NCBI GenBank assembly: GCA_028684345.1 | Contig: JAQUGB010000034.1 | Coordinates: 1-12,119, forward strand | Direction: 5' to 3' | DNA length: 12,119 nt | Source of the DNA: Tepidiphilus sp. | GTDB lineage: Bacteria; Pseudomonadota; Gammaproteobacteria; Burkholderiales; Rhodocyclaceae | Shown here: positions 1 to 6,241 of the stretch, piece after piece | Layout: each line of letters starts with the position of its first letter | How positions within the stretch are numbered: position 1 is the first letter of the stretch | The notes under the pieces: generated by a model | What the model was told of the DNA's origin: nothing | What the model saw: the letters and a program-made list of their open reading frames with translations, nothing else | Databases searched by the model: none | Program-made: the position numbers and the translations under genes

Positions 1-27
1 TTCTATGCGTGGTGGCATCTGCATTGA
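1..27 (+). CDS. Possible 3' end of an upstream gene (partial)
   Basis: Frame 1 reads F-Y-A-W-W-H-L-H and then stops at TGA 25-27. This stop lies 17 bp before the favoured start of the RDD gene, the usual spacing between co-transcribed genes here, so it may be the C-terminus of a gene that begins before the window. Eight residues do not identify a family, and an open frame this short is expected by chance. The RDD frame is also open back to the window edge, so the segment could instead be untranslated or part of a longer RDD N-terminus. Confidence 0.3.
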   Translation, partial: FYAWWHLH

Positions 28-44
28 CGATTTCGGAGCGAAGA

Positions 45-488
45 ATGGAAGACGAAGGGCGCAAGATCGTGGCCGTGCTCGCGCCGCTACCACGGCGGCT
101 TGCTTCCGCCCTCTACGAATTGCTGCTGCTGGGCGGCATCGTGGGCGCGGGGTTCGTCTTGCCGTGGATTTTGATCGGGGTCGCGACGGAAAAGATCGCC
201 GCCGGCGGTTGGCTTTTTCTGCACCTTTTCATGCTGCTGGGCGCCTATTTCGTCGGTTGCTGGTGGCGCCTGGGGGCGACGCTGGCGATGCAGACCTGGC
301 GCTTGCGGCTGGTCGAGCGCGACGGTGTGCCCCCGAGCCTGCGGCGCTGCCTGTGGCGCTACCTGCTCTGCTGGCCTTCGTGGCTGACGGGGCTGGGGGT
401 GCTGTGGGCCTTCGTCGACGCCGAGGGGCAATTCTTGCACGACCGGTTGGCCGGCACGCGACTCGTGCTGTTGCCGCCGAAACGATGA
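45..488 (+). CDS. RDD-family small integral membrane protein
   Basis: The 147-residue protein has three hydrophobic segments at about residues 19-45, 56-74 and 102-124, so it should sit in the inner membrane. The pattern is that of the RDD family: P-R-R-L-A-S near the first segment, then W-R-L-G-A-T-L-A-M-Q-T-W-R-L-R (74-88), and the closing L-H-D-R-L-A-G-T-R (131-139). The first Asp of the family's Arg-Asp-Asp signature appears as Glu (E25 in L-Y-E), a form I associate with betaproteobacterial members. The family's function is poorly defined; some members are linked to ion exchange or transport, so no substrate is assigned. ATG 45 was chosen because GGAG at 35-38 lies 6 nt upstream. GTG codons at 9 and 12 would add 12 or 11 residues without a good ribosome binding site. 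The gene ends 10 bp before pepN and is probably co-transcribed with it. Confidence 0.85.
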   Translation: MEDEGRKIVAVLAPLPRRLASALYELLLLGGIVGAGFVLPWILIGVATEKIAAGGWLFLHLFMLLGAYFVGCWWRLGATLAMQTWRLRLVERDGVPPSLRRCLWRYLLCWPSWLTGLGVLWAFVDAEGQFLHDRLAGTRLVLLPPKR

Positions 489-498
489 GGAACGAACC

Positions 499-3267
499 AT
501 GACGGAACATCTGATCCGACGCGAGGACTATCGGCCGCCGCAGTGGTCGGTGCGCGAGGTATGGCTCTCCTTTACGCTCGGCGAGGAGACGACCGAGGTA
601 CGGGCGCGGCTGCACTGCGTGCGCGGCAAGGGGGTGAGCGAAGAGGAGCCGATCGTGCTCGATGCCGAGGCGCTCGAGCTCGTCTCCGTGACGCTCGATG
701 GCGAGCCGCTTTCGCCGCTGGCCGGGCCGGGGGAACGCGGGTTCGTGTATGACGCCTCCAGCCTGCGGCTCTACGGCGCACGCGGCCCCGAGGCGTGGGT
801 AGAGACCGTGGTGCGCATCCATCCGGCGCGCAACACGGCGCTCTCGGGGCTGTACCGCTCGGGCACGGGGCTGTTCACGCAGTGCGAGGCGCAGGGGTTT
901 CGTCGCATCACGCCGTTTCCCGATCGCCCCGACGTGATGGCCCGTTTCCACGTGACCTTGGAAGCGGACGAGGCGCGCTATCCGGTGCTGCTCAGCAACG
1001 GCAATCTGGTGGAGAAAGTGCGTTTGCCCGGAGGGCGGCATCGGGCGGTATGGGTCGATCCCTTTCCCAAGCCGTGCTATCTCTTCGCGCTGGTGGCGGC
1101 CGACCTGCAGGCGCTCGAGCGGGAAGTGGGGCTGGCCGATGGACGTCGTGCCTTGCTGCAGGTGTGGGTCAAGGACGAACACCTGCCGCGGGCGGATTGG
1201 GCGCTGGTATCGCTTGAGGCGGCGCTGCGCTGGGACGAGCGGCGCTTTGGCCGCGTGCTGGATCTGGACCGCTACATGATCGTGGCGGTGTCGGATTTCA
1301 ACATGGGGGCGATGGAGAACAAGGGGCTCAACATCTTCAACACGAAATACGTGCTGGCGAGCCCCGAGACGGCCACCGATGCGGACTACGCCGCGGTGCA
1401 AGCCGTGGTGGGGCACGAGTATTTCCACAACTGGACGGGGAACCGCATCACCTGCCGCGACTGGTTCCAGCTGACTTTGAAAGAAGGGCTCACGGTGTTC
1501 CGCGAGCAGGAGTTCAGTGCCGACCAGCTGTCCCAGGCCGTGGGGCCCGAGCGAGCGGCGTCGGCCCGGGCGGTGAAACGCATCGAGGATGTGCAGACGT
1601 TGCGCACGGTGCAGTTCCCCGAAGACGAGGGGCCGATGGCGCATCCCATCCGTCCCCAGTCCTACCGCGCCATCGACAATTTCTACACCGCCACCGTGTA
1701 TGAAAAGGGCGCCGAAGTGATCCGGCTGCTGCACACCTTGCTGGGGGAGGCCGGCTTTCGCGCCGGGATGGATCGTTACTTCGAGCGCTACGACGGCCAG
1801 GCGGTGACCTGCGAGGATTTCGTCGCGGCCATGGCCGAGGCGAATGGCGTCGACCTGACGCCGTTTTTGCGCTGGTACGAGCAGGCGGGGACGCCGCGGC
1901 TGGTGGTCGAGGAAGACTGGGACGGCGACGCTGGGCGCTACACGCTGCGCCTGCGGCAATTCACTCCGCCCACGCCGGGACAACCGGAGAAAGGGCCGGT
2001 GGTGCTGCCCATCCGCCTGGGCTTGCTTGGCGCAGATGGCCGCGACCTGCCGCTCGTGCTCGCCGACGAGCGCGATGCCGTACCCGCACCCGAAGCGCCG
2101 CCAGCCGGAGGGATGCGGCCGATCGCGCCGCGCGACACCGCGGTGGGGGCGAGGACCCGCCTCTTCACCCTGACCGGGGAGACGCTCGCGCTCGAATTCG
2201 TTGGTCTGCCCCCAGGGCCGAAGCCGGTGCCTTCGCTGCTGCGCGGGTTTTCGGCACCGGTGCGGCTGATGCTCGATGAGCCGGACGAGGCGCTGCGCCA
2301 CCGCATGGCCTACGATTCGGACGCCTTCAACCGCTGGGATGCGGCGCAGAGCTGGGCGCAGCGCCAGGTGCTGCGGCTGGCGCGGGGTGAAGCCGAGACC
2401 CTGGACGAGGGGTTCGTCGCGTCCTGGAGGCAGCTCCTCGCCGACGAGTCGCTCGATGCGATGTTCCGCGTCAAGGCCGCGGCGCTTCCCAGCGAGCGCT
2501 GGTTGCTGGAGGCGATGACGCCGGCCGACCCGGTGCGCCTGCGTGCCGCCCTCGTGCGCGCCTCGCTCGCGCTTGCGCAGGCCGGACGCGACCTGTGGCC
2601 GCGCTGGCGGGATTCCGGAGCCGCTCGTCCCTACCGCTACGATCCGCTGGAAGCCGGCCGGCGTGCGCTCGCCGCGTTTGCCTGGCGCATGGAGGCGCTG
2701 CTGGGTGAGGACGAACGCTGCTCGCGCGCGTTTGCCGCCGCGGACAATCTCACCGAGCGGCTGGCGGCACTCGATGCCGCGCTCACGCACCCGGACGAGG
2801 CCGTGGGCGAGGCGCTGCTCTCCGCCTTCGAGTCGCGTTATGCCGAAGACGATCTGGTGCTCGACAAGTGGTTCGCCCGCCAGGCGATGCGCTGGTCATG
2901 GCATGGTGCGCCGGGAAGGACGCTCGAGCGCGTGCGGCGGTTGGCGGATCATCGGGCGTTTCGCTGGACCAACCCCAACAAGGTCTACGCCCTGGTGCTC
3001 AACTTCTTCGCCAACAACCTCGCCGAAGCCTGCGCGGCCGGCGATCCGGCCTGGGCCTTCTGGCAGGAAGCGGTGCTGCGGCTCGATGCGACCAACCCCA
3101 TCGTGGGATCGCGCCTTGCCCGTGCGCTCGAGCGCTGGCGGCGTTGGGCCGAACCGTATCGCGATTCCTTCGCGCCCGTGCTGGAGGCGACCCGCCGCCA
3201 GGTTCGTTCGGCCGAAGTGCGCGAGATCCTCGAGCGCATGGCCGACGAGGCGGTCGGGGCGCCTTGA
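499..3267 (+). CDS. pepN: Aminopeptidase N (M1 family zinc metallopeptidase)
   Basis: This cytoplasmic zinc exopeptidase removes N-terminal residues from peptides late in protein turnover. The 922-residue product carries all M1 landmarks. The exopeptidase motif G-A-M-E-N-K-G is at 270-276. The zinc site H-E-Y-F-H is at 306-310, with the third ligand E329 exactly 18 residues after the second His. Y401 in V-Y-E-K-G-A-E-V-I-R matches the transition-state tyrosine (Tyr381 of E. coli PepN). The rest matches E. coli PepN layout, including F-S-A-P-V-R-L and the C-terminal helical domain with N-P-N-K-V-Y-A-L. It is about 50 residues longer than the 870-residue E. coli protein, partly from a Pro/Ala-rich insert at about 526-553 between the beta domain and the F-S-A-P segment. 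A GAGG (487-490) overlapping the RDD stop lies 8 nt before the ATG. No terminator follows; the btuB leader begins at once. Confidence 0.97.
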   Translation: MTEHLIRREDYRPPQWSVREVWLSFTLGEETTEVRARLHCVRGKGVSEEEPIVLDAEALELVSVTLDGEPLSPLAGPGERGFVYDASSLRLYGARGPEAWVETVVRIHPARNTALSGLYRSGTGLFTQCEAQGFRRITPFPDRPDVMARFHVTLEADEARYPVLLSNGNLVEKVRLPGGRHRAVWVDPFPKPCYLFALVAADLQALEREVGLADGRRALLQVWVKDEHLPRADWALVSLEAALRWDERRFGRVLDLDRYMIVAVSDFNMGAMENKGLNIFNTKYVLASPETATDADYAAVQAVVGHEYFHNWTGNRITCRDWFQLTLKEGLTVFREQEFSADQLSQAVGPERAASARAVKRIEDVQTLRTVQFPEDEGPMAHPIRPQSYRAIDNFYTATVYEKGAEVIRLLHTLLGEAGFRAGMDRYFERYDGQAVTCEDFVAAMAEANGVDLTPFLRWYEQAGTPRLVVEEDWDGDAGRYTLRLRQFTPPTPGQPEKGPVVLPIRLGLLGADGRDLPLVLADERDAVPAPEAPPAGGMRPIAPRDTAVGARTRLFTLTGETLALEFVGLPPGPKPVPSLLRGFSAPVRLMLDEPDEALRHRMAYDSDAFNRWDAAQSWAQRQVLRLARGEAETLDEGFVASWRQLLADESLDAMFRVKAAALPSERWLLEAMTPADPVRLRAALVRASLALAQAGRDLWPRWRDSGAARPYRYDPLEAGRRALAAFAWRMEALLGEDERCSRAFAAADNLTERLAALDAALTHPDEAVGEALLSAFESRYAEDDLVLDKWFARQAMRWSWHGAPGRTLERVRRLADHRAFRWTNPNKVYALVLNFFANNLAEACAAGDPAWAFWQEAVLRLDATNPIVGSRLARALERWRRWAEPYRDSFAPVLEATRRQVRSAEVREILERMADEAVGAP

Positions 3268-3269
3268 GG

Positions 3270-3275
3270 TAGAAT
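3270..3275 (+). promoter_or_regulatory. Possible -10 box for the btuB leader
   Basis: TAGAAT matches the sigma-70 consensus TATAAT in 5 of 6 positions and lies 2 bp after the pepN stop codon. A start about 7 nt downstream, near 3282, would place the RNA 5' end just before the P1 stem of the riboswitch (3285), which is where it should be. No acceptable -35 hexamer is seen 16-18 bp upstream (about 3246-3253 is GC-rich and unlike TTGACA), so the call rests on position and one hexamer. Read-through from pepN is also possible. Confidence 0.4.
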
Positions 3276-3284
3276 CGTCCCTCA

Positions 3285-3475
3285 CGTTTCTGGTGCCGCG
3301 GCCGGGGTTCTCCCGGCGCGGTGAAACGGGAAAGCGGTGCGCCGGAGTGCTTCCGGCAAAGCCGCTGCTGCCCCCGCAACGGTAGGCGAGTGCGGGCGCG
3401 CCGAAACGCCACTGGGTTTCAGGCCTGGGAAGGCGGCGCGTCAAATCTCGCAAGCCCGGAGACCGGCCAGGAACG
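3285..3475 (+). promoter_or_regulatory. Cobalamin (adenosylcobalamin-type) riboswitch aptamer
   Basis: This RNA leader senses vitamin B12 coenzyme and lowers expression of the transporter gene that follows. The conserved pieces occur in the right order: GGTGCC at 3292-3297, the segment around GGGAAA and CGGTG (3325-3339), GCTGCCCCCGCAACGGTA (3367-3384), GCCACTGGG (3408-3416), CTGGGAAGGCG (3425-3435) and the B12 box AAGCCCGGAGACCGGCC (3452-3468). The P1 closing stem can be drawn: 3285-3293 pairs with 3467-3475 over 9 bp, including one G-U. A small stem GAAAC (3403-3407)/GTTTC (3416-3420) presents the conserved CACTG loop. The aptamer lies directly upstream of the B12 receptor gene, its standard target. 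Which cobalamin form is bound cannot be proven by eye. Confidence 0.97.
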
Positions 3476-3480
3476 CAGGG

Positions 3481-3504
3481 CGCAGGCGCGTGAATCCGCC
3501 TGCG
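3481..3504 (+). other. Extra perfect hairpin between riboswitch P1 and P13
   Basis: CGCAGGCG (3481-3488) and CGCCTGCG (3497-3504) are perfect reverse complements and enclose an 8-nt loop. It begins 5 nt after P1 ends and finishes 16 nt before the P13 hairpin. The following bases (3505-3516) hold only a TTT, not a real U-tract, so it does not look like an intrinsic terminator. It may be a structural spacer inside the expression platform that positions P13 against the aptamer. That role is inferred; the pairing is seen directly. Confidence 0.6.
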
Positions 3505-3520
3505 GTGGGCTTTCCATTTG

Positions 3521-3540
3521 GGCCGGCGGGGTGGCCGGCC
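3521..3540 (+). promoter_or_regulatory. P13 hairpin of the riboswitch expression platform
   Basis: GGCCGGC (3521-3527) pairs perfectly with GCCGGCC (3534-3540) around the loop GGGGTG. The loop region GCGGGG (3526-3531) is the exact complement of CCCCGC (3372-3377) in the aptamer's L5. This is the geometry of the L5-L13 kissing loop known for class I cobalamin riboswitches, in which ligand binding stabilises the contact and hides the ribosome binding site. Here the 3' arm of P13 ends at the base just before the purine-rich site GAGGGG (3541-3546), so ligand-bound RNA should hinder ribosome access. No U-tract is present, favouring translational over transcriptional control. Confidence 0.75.
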
Positions 3541-3555
3541 GAGGGGAATCATGTG
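3541..3555 (+). promoter_or_regulatory. Ribosome binding site and GTG start of btuB
   Basis: GAGGGG (3541-3546) is followed after 6 nt by GTG 3553-3555, the in-frame start that gives a proper signal peptide. An ATG at 3551-3553 lies closer to the site but is out of frame and is followed at once by TGA (ATGTGA). It cannot encode the receptor and forms only a start-stop unit overlapping the real start. This decides the start as GTG 3553. Confidence 0.75.
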
Positions 3556-5385
3556 AATCGCTTCGTCAAATCTTTGGTGGCCGCGCTGCCGCCGAGCCTG
3601 CTTTTGTCGTCTTTTTCTTTCGAGGTCGGGGCGCAGGAAGCGCTGGAGCCGGTCGTCGTGACGGCCACGCGTCAGCAGACGCGGGTCTCCGAGATCCTCG
3701 CCGACGTCACGGTGATCGAGCGCGAGGAGATCGAGCGCGCGGGAAGCGAGACCATCATCGATCTGCTCGCGCGTCAACCCGGCATCCAGATGACGCGCAA
3801 CGGGGGGCCGGGCAATGCCGCCAGCGTATACGTCCGTGGGGCTCGTCCCAATCAGACCAAGGTGCTGGTCGATGGCATCCCGATCAATTCGACCGATTCC
3901 AACGGCTCTGCATTGCGTTTCCTCTCGCTGGCCGACGTCGAGCGCATCGAGATCCTGCGCGGGCCCGCCGCGACGATGTATGGGGCGGATGCCATCGGCG
4001 GCGTGATCCAAATCTTCACCCGACGCGGTGCCCCAGGCCTGTCGGCCGAGGCGTTTGCCGGTTACGGTTCGTACGACACGGCGCAGGGCAGCGTCGGTCT
4101 GTCCGCAGGCAACGAACTCGTCCGCTTGCGGGCGGATTTCCAGCAAAGCCATAGCGGCGGCTTCTCCGCCATGAAAAACGCTTCCGGGCGCGACGCCGAC
4201 GACGACGCCTACCGCAACCGCGGCGGCACCGCCTCGCTCGTGCTCACGCCGCTCGCCGGCCACGAGATGGGCTTCGTGCTGCGGAAAAACGACGGGCGGG
4301 TACATTATGACGAGAGTCCGCCCACCAGTGAAATCGATGCGTACGAAGATTTTCGCACGCAACAGTGGCAGGTCTATACGCGAAACGCATTTAATGAACA
4401 TTGGACGAGTACGCTACGCATTGGCCACTCCCTGGATTGGCGTAAATACGTTTCCTCTTGGTCCAGCCGGATGCGAACCGAGAACGATCAATACGTCTGG
4501 CAGAACGATGTTCGCCTGCCTCTGGGGCGGGCCATGCTCGCGCTCGAGCGCTTCGAGCAAAAAGCGCCCCTCTTGGGCGGAATGCCCAGTGATGAATCGA
4601 TCGCCATCAACTCGGCCGTGGCTGCCTGGAGTGCCAACATCGGGCCGCATCGCTGGCAGCTGAGCGGGCGGCGCGACGAGCATTCGACTTTTGGGGGCGA
4701 GAACTCCTATGCCGTGGCGTACGGCTATCAGATCACCCATGAATGGCGTGCGCACGCGAGCCTAGGAACGGCCTTCAAAGCGCCATCGCTCTATGAACTC
4801 TTCGACGTCTATTCGGGCAATGCCAGCTTGCAGCCGGAAAAGGCTCGCAACCGCGAAGTCGCACTCGTGTGGGAACGAGGAGGACATTCTGCCAGCCTCA
4901 CGTATTTTCGTAATGAGGTGAGGAATTTGATCGACTGGGTAGCCACGGGCTCGCGGAGCGGGCGCTACGTCAACGTTGGCAAAGCGCGCTTCGAAGGTGC
5001 CACGCTCGCCTATGAAGGGGCGACGGCGGGCTGGCGGTGGCGCACGAGCTACGACTGGCTGCTGGCCGTGGACGAAGTCAACGATACCCGCTTGACGCGG
5101 CGTGCTCGCCACAGTGCCACGGCGGCATTGTGGCGTACGGTGGGAGCCTTTGATTTCGGGGTGGAATGGCAAGGGGTGGGGCGTCGGCTCGAATCCCCTC
5201 ACGCAGGAGGGGGTGAGCTCGGCGCCTACAGCCTGTTCAACCTCGTGGCGAGCCACCGTTTCACGCCGGACTTGAAGCTGGAAGCGCGTATCGACAACCT
5301 CTTCGACAAGAATTACGAAAGCGTGCGCGGTTACAACACCCCCGGTTTGAGCGCCTTCGTGGGGTTGCGCTATACGCCGCGCTGA
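3553..5385 (+). CDS. btuB: TonB-dependent vitamin B12 outer-membrane receptor BtuB
   Basis: This is a TonB-dependent outer-membrane receptor, most likely for cobalamin, taking energy from TonB-ExbB-ExbD. The 610-residue length is close to E. coli BtuB (614). Residues 1-27 look like a signal peptide cut near V-G-A|Q. The TonB box E-P-V-V-V-T-A is at 32-38, like L-V-V-T-A in BtuB. The plug domain follows, with V-Y-V-R-G-A-R-P-N-Q-T at about 93, V-L-V-D-G-I-P-I and I-L-R-G-P-A-A-T-M-Y-G (134-144). The rest is a beta-barrel ending I-D-N-L-F-D-K-N-Y-E and a final strand. The last residues are R-Y-T-P-R, so the usual terminal aromatic is three places in. Substrate assignment rests strongly on the cobalamin riboswitch upstream; the protein alone would support only 'TonB-dependent receptor, BtuB-like'. 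No btuFCD genes adjoin it, and the next genes are convergent. Confidence 0.92.
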   Translation: MNRFVKSLVAALPPSLLLSSFSFEVGAQEALEPVVVTATRQQTRVSEILADVTVIEREEIERAGSETIIDLLARQPGIQMTRNGGPGNAASVYVRGARPNQTKVLVDGIPINSTDSNGSALRFLSLADVERIEILRGPAATMYGADAIGGVIQIFTRRGAPGLSAEAFAGYGSYDTAQGSVGLSAGNELVRLRADFQQSHSGGFSAMKNASGRDADDDAYRNRGGTASLVLTPLAGHEMGFVLRKNDGRVHYDESPPTSEIDAYEDFRTQQWQVYTRNAFNEHWTSTLRIGHSLDWRKYVSSWSSRMRTENDQYVWQNDVRLPLGRAMLALERFEQKAPLLGGMPSDESIAINSAVAAWSANIGPHRWQLSGRRDEHSTFGGENSYAVAYGYQITHEWRAHASLGTAFKAPSLYELFDVYSGNASLQPEKARNREVALVWERGGHSASLTYFRNEVRNLIDWVATGSRSGRYVNVGKARFEGATLAYEGATAGWRWRTSYDWLLAVDEVNDTRLTRRARHSATAALWRTVGAFDFGVEWQGVGRRLESPHAGGGELGAYSLFNLVASHRFTPDLKLEARIDNLFDKNYESVRGYNTPGLSAFVGLRYTPR

Positions 5386-5399
5386 AGCGCGCGATTCAG
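5378..5399. other. Short inverted repeats at the btuB/panC convergent junction
   Basis: Only 10 bp separate the btuB stop (5383-5385) from the panC stop (5396-5398, minus strand). Two alternative small stems cover the site: CGCGC (5378-5382)/GCGCG (5387-5391) around a TGAA loop, and CTGAA (5382-5386)/TTCAG (5395-5399). Neither is followed by a T-run on either strand, so neither is a good intrinsic terminator. Termination may depend on Rho, or the two transcripts may overlap. Confidence 0.3.
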
Positions 5400-6232
5400 A
5401 TCTCGAGGTTGTCGATGAGCCGCGTGCTTCCCAGGCGCGCGGCGCCCAGCACGACGAGTTCCCGCTCGCCCGGTGCGGGCGGCTGCAGGTCGGCGCGGCG
5501 GCGGACCGTGACGTAGTCCGGCTGCCAGCCGTGGGCGGCAAGCTCGGCCATCGCCTCCGTTTCCTGCCGGGCATGGTCGGTGGCTCCGGCGCGCACGGCC
5601 TGGGCGACGCGCGTGAGCACGCGGTAGAGCCGCGGCGCTTCGGCACGCTCGGCTTGTGAGAGATAGGTGTTGCGCGAGGAGAGCGCGAGGCCGTCGGCGG
5701 CGCGCACCGTCTCGCCGGCGACGATCGTCACCGGCAGGGCGAGCTGGCGCACCAGGTTGCGCAGTACCATGAGCTGCTGGTAGTCCTTCTTGCCGAAGAG
5801 AGCGACTTCGGGCTGCACGATGCCGAAGAGCTTGGTGACCACGGTGGCCACACCGCGGAAATGCCCGGGACGCACGGCGCCTTCGAGGATGTCGGTGTGC
5901 TCGGGCGGAGGCGCCACGGTGTAGGTCTGCGGTTCGGGGTACATTTCCGCCTCGCTGGGGGCGAAGACGTAGCGCACGCCTTCGGCGGCGAGCAGCTCCA
6001 GGTCGCGCGGCAGGGTGCGCGGATAGCGGTCGAAATCCTCGTTCGGACCGAATTGCAGGCGGTTGACGAAGATGCTCACCACCACCGTGTCGGCGAGCGT
6101 CTTCGCCTGGCGCACCAGCGCGAGGTGTCCTTCGTGCAGGCAGCCCATGGTCGGTACCAGCGCCACGCGTCCCAGAGAGGGGCGCAGGGCGCGGACTTCG
6201 GCCACGGTCGTGAGCGGAGAATTCGTGGTCAT
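5396..6232 (-). CDS. panC: Pantothenate synthetase (pantoate--beta-alanine ligase)
   Basis: PanC joins pantoate to beta-alanine with ATP, through a pantoyl-adenylate, to make pantothenate, the vitamin precursor of coenzyme A, in the cytoplasm. The 278-residue length is normal. The nucleotidyltransferase signature P-T-M-G-C-L-H-E-G-H is at 27-36, with Cys where Ala or Tyr is more common. F-V-N-R-L-Q-F-G-P-N-E-D is at 55-66, F-G-K-K-D-Y-Q-Q at 146-153, and the ATP-phosphate motif S-S-R-N at 185-188. All expected active-site stretches are present. The ATG lies 9 bp after the panB stop, with GAGGG starting in the panB stop codon as the likely ribosome binding site, so it is co-translated or closely coupled with panB. 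No panD (source of beta-alanine) is in the window. Confidence 0.97.
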   Translation of the reverse strand: MTTNSPLTTVAEVRALRPSLGRVALVPTMGCLHEGHLALVRQAKTLADTVVVSIFVNRLQFGPNEDFDRYPRTLPRDLELLAAEGVRYVFAPSEAEMYPEPQTYTVAPPPEHTDILEGAVRPGHFRGVATVVTKLFGIVQPEVALFGKKDYQQLMVLRNLVRQLALPVTIVAGETVRAADGLALSSRNTYLSQAERAEAPRLYRVLTRVAQAVRAGATDHARQETEAMAELAAHGWQPDYVTVRRRADLQPPAPGERELVVLGAARLGSTRLIDNLEI

Positions 6233-6241
6233 GACGAACCC

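Noticed and set aside
229..2790. Very long open frame (853 codons) antisense to pepN
   Set aside because: In GC-rich DNA the frame opposite a real gene often lacks stops. The translation is Arg/His/Gly/Pro-rich with no recognisable domain, while pepN in the same place has every catalytic motif.
3481..3516. Hairpin followed by TTT as an intrinsic terminator for a transcriptional riboswitch
   Set aside because: Only three Ts occur, not adjacent to the stem. The P13/L5 complementarity next to the ribosome binding site gives a better translational model.
3337..3552. N-terminal extension of the btuB frame upstream of GTG 3553
   Set aside because: The frame is open by chance through the riboswitch. 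The signal peptide and ribosome binding site place the start at 3553.
2896..4401. Minus-strand open frame of 501 codons across the pepN end, riboswitch and btuB start
   Set aside because: It runs through a structured RNA leader and two well-supported plus-strand genes, and its translation is low in complexity and without motifs.
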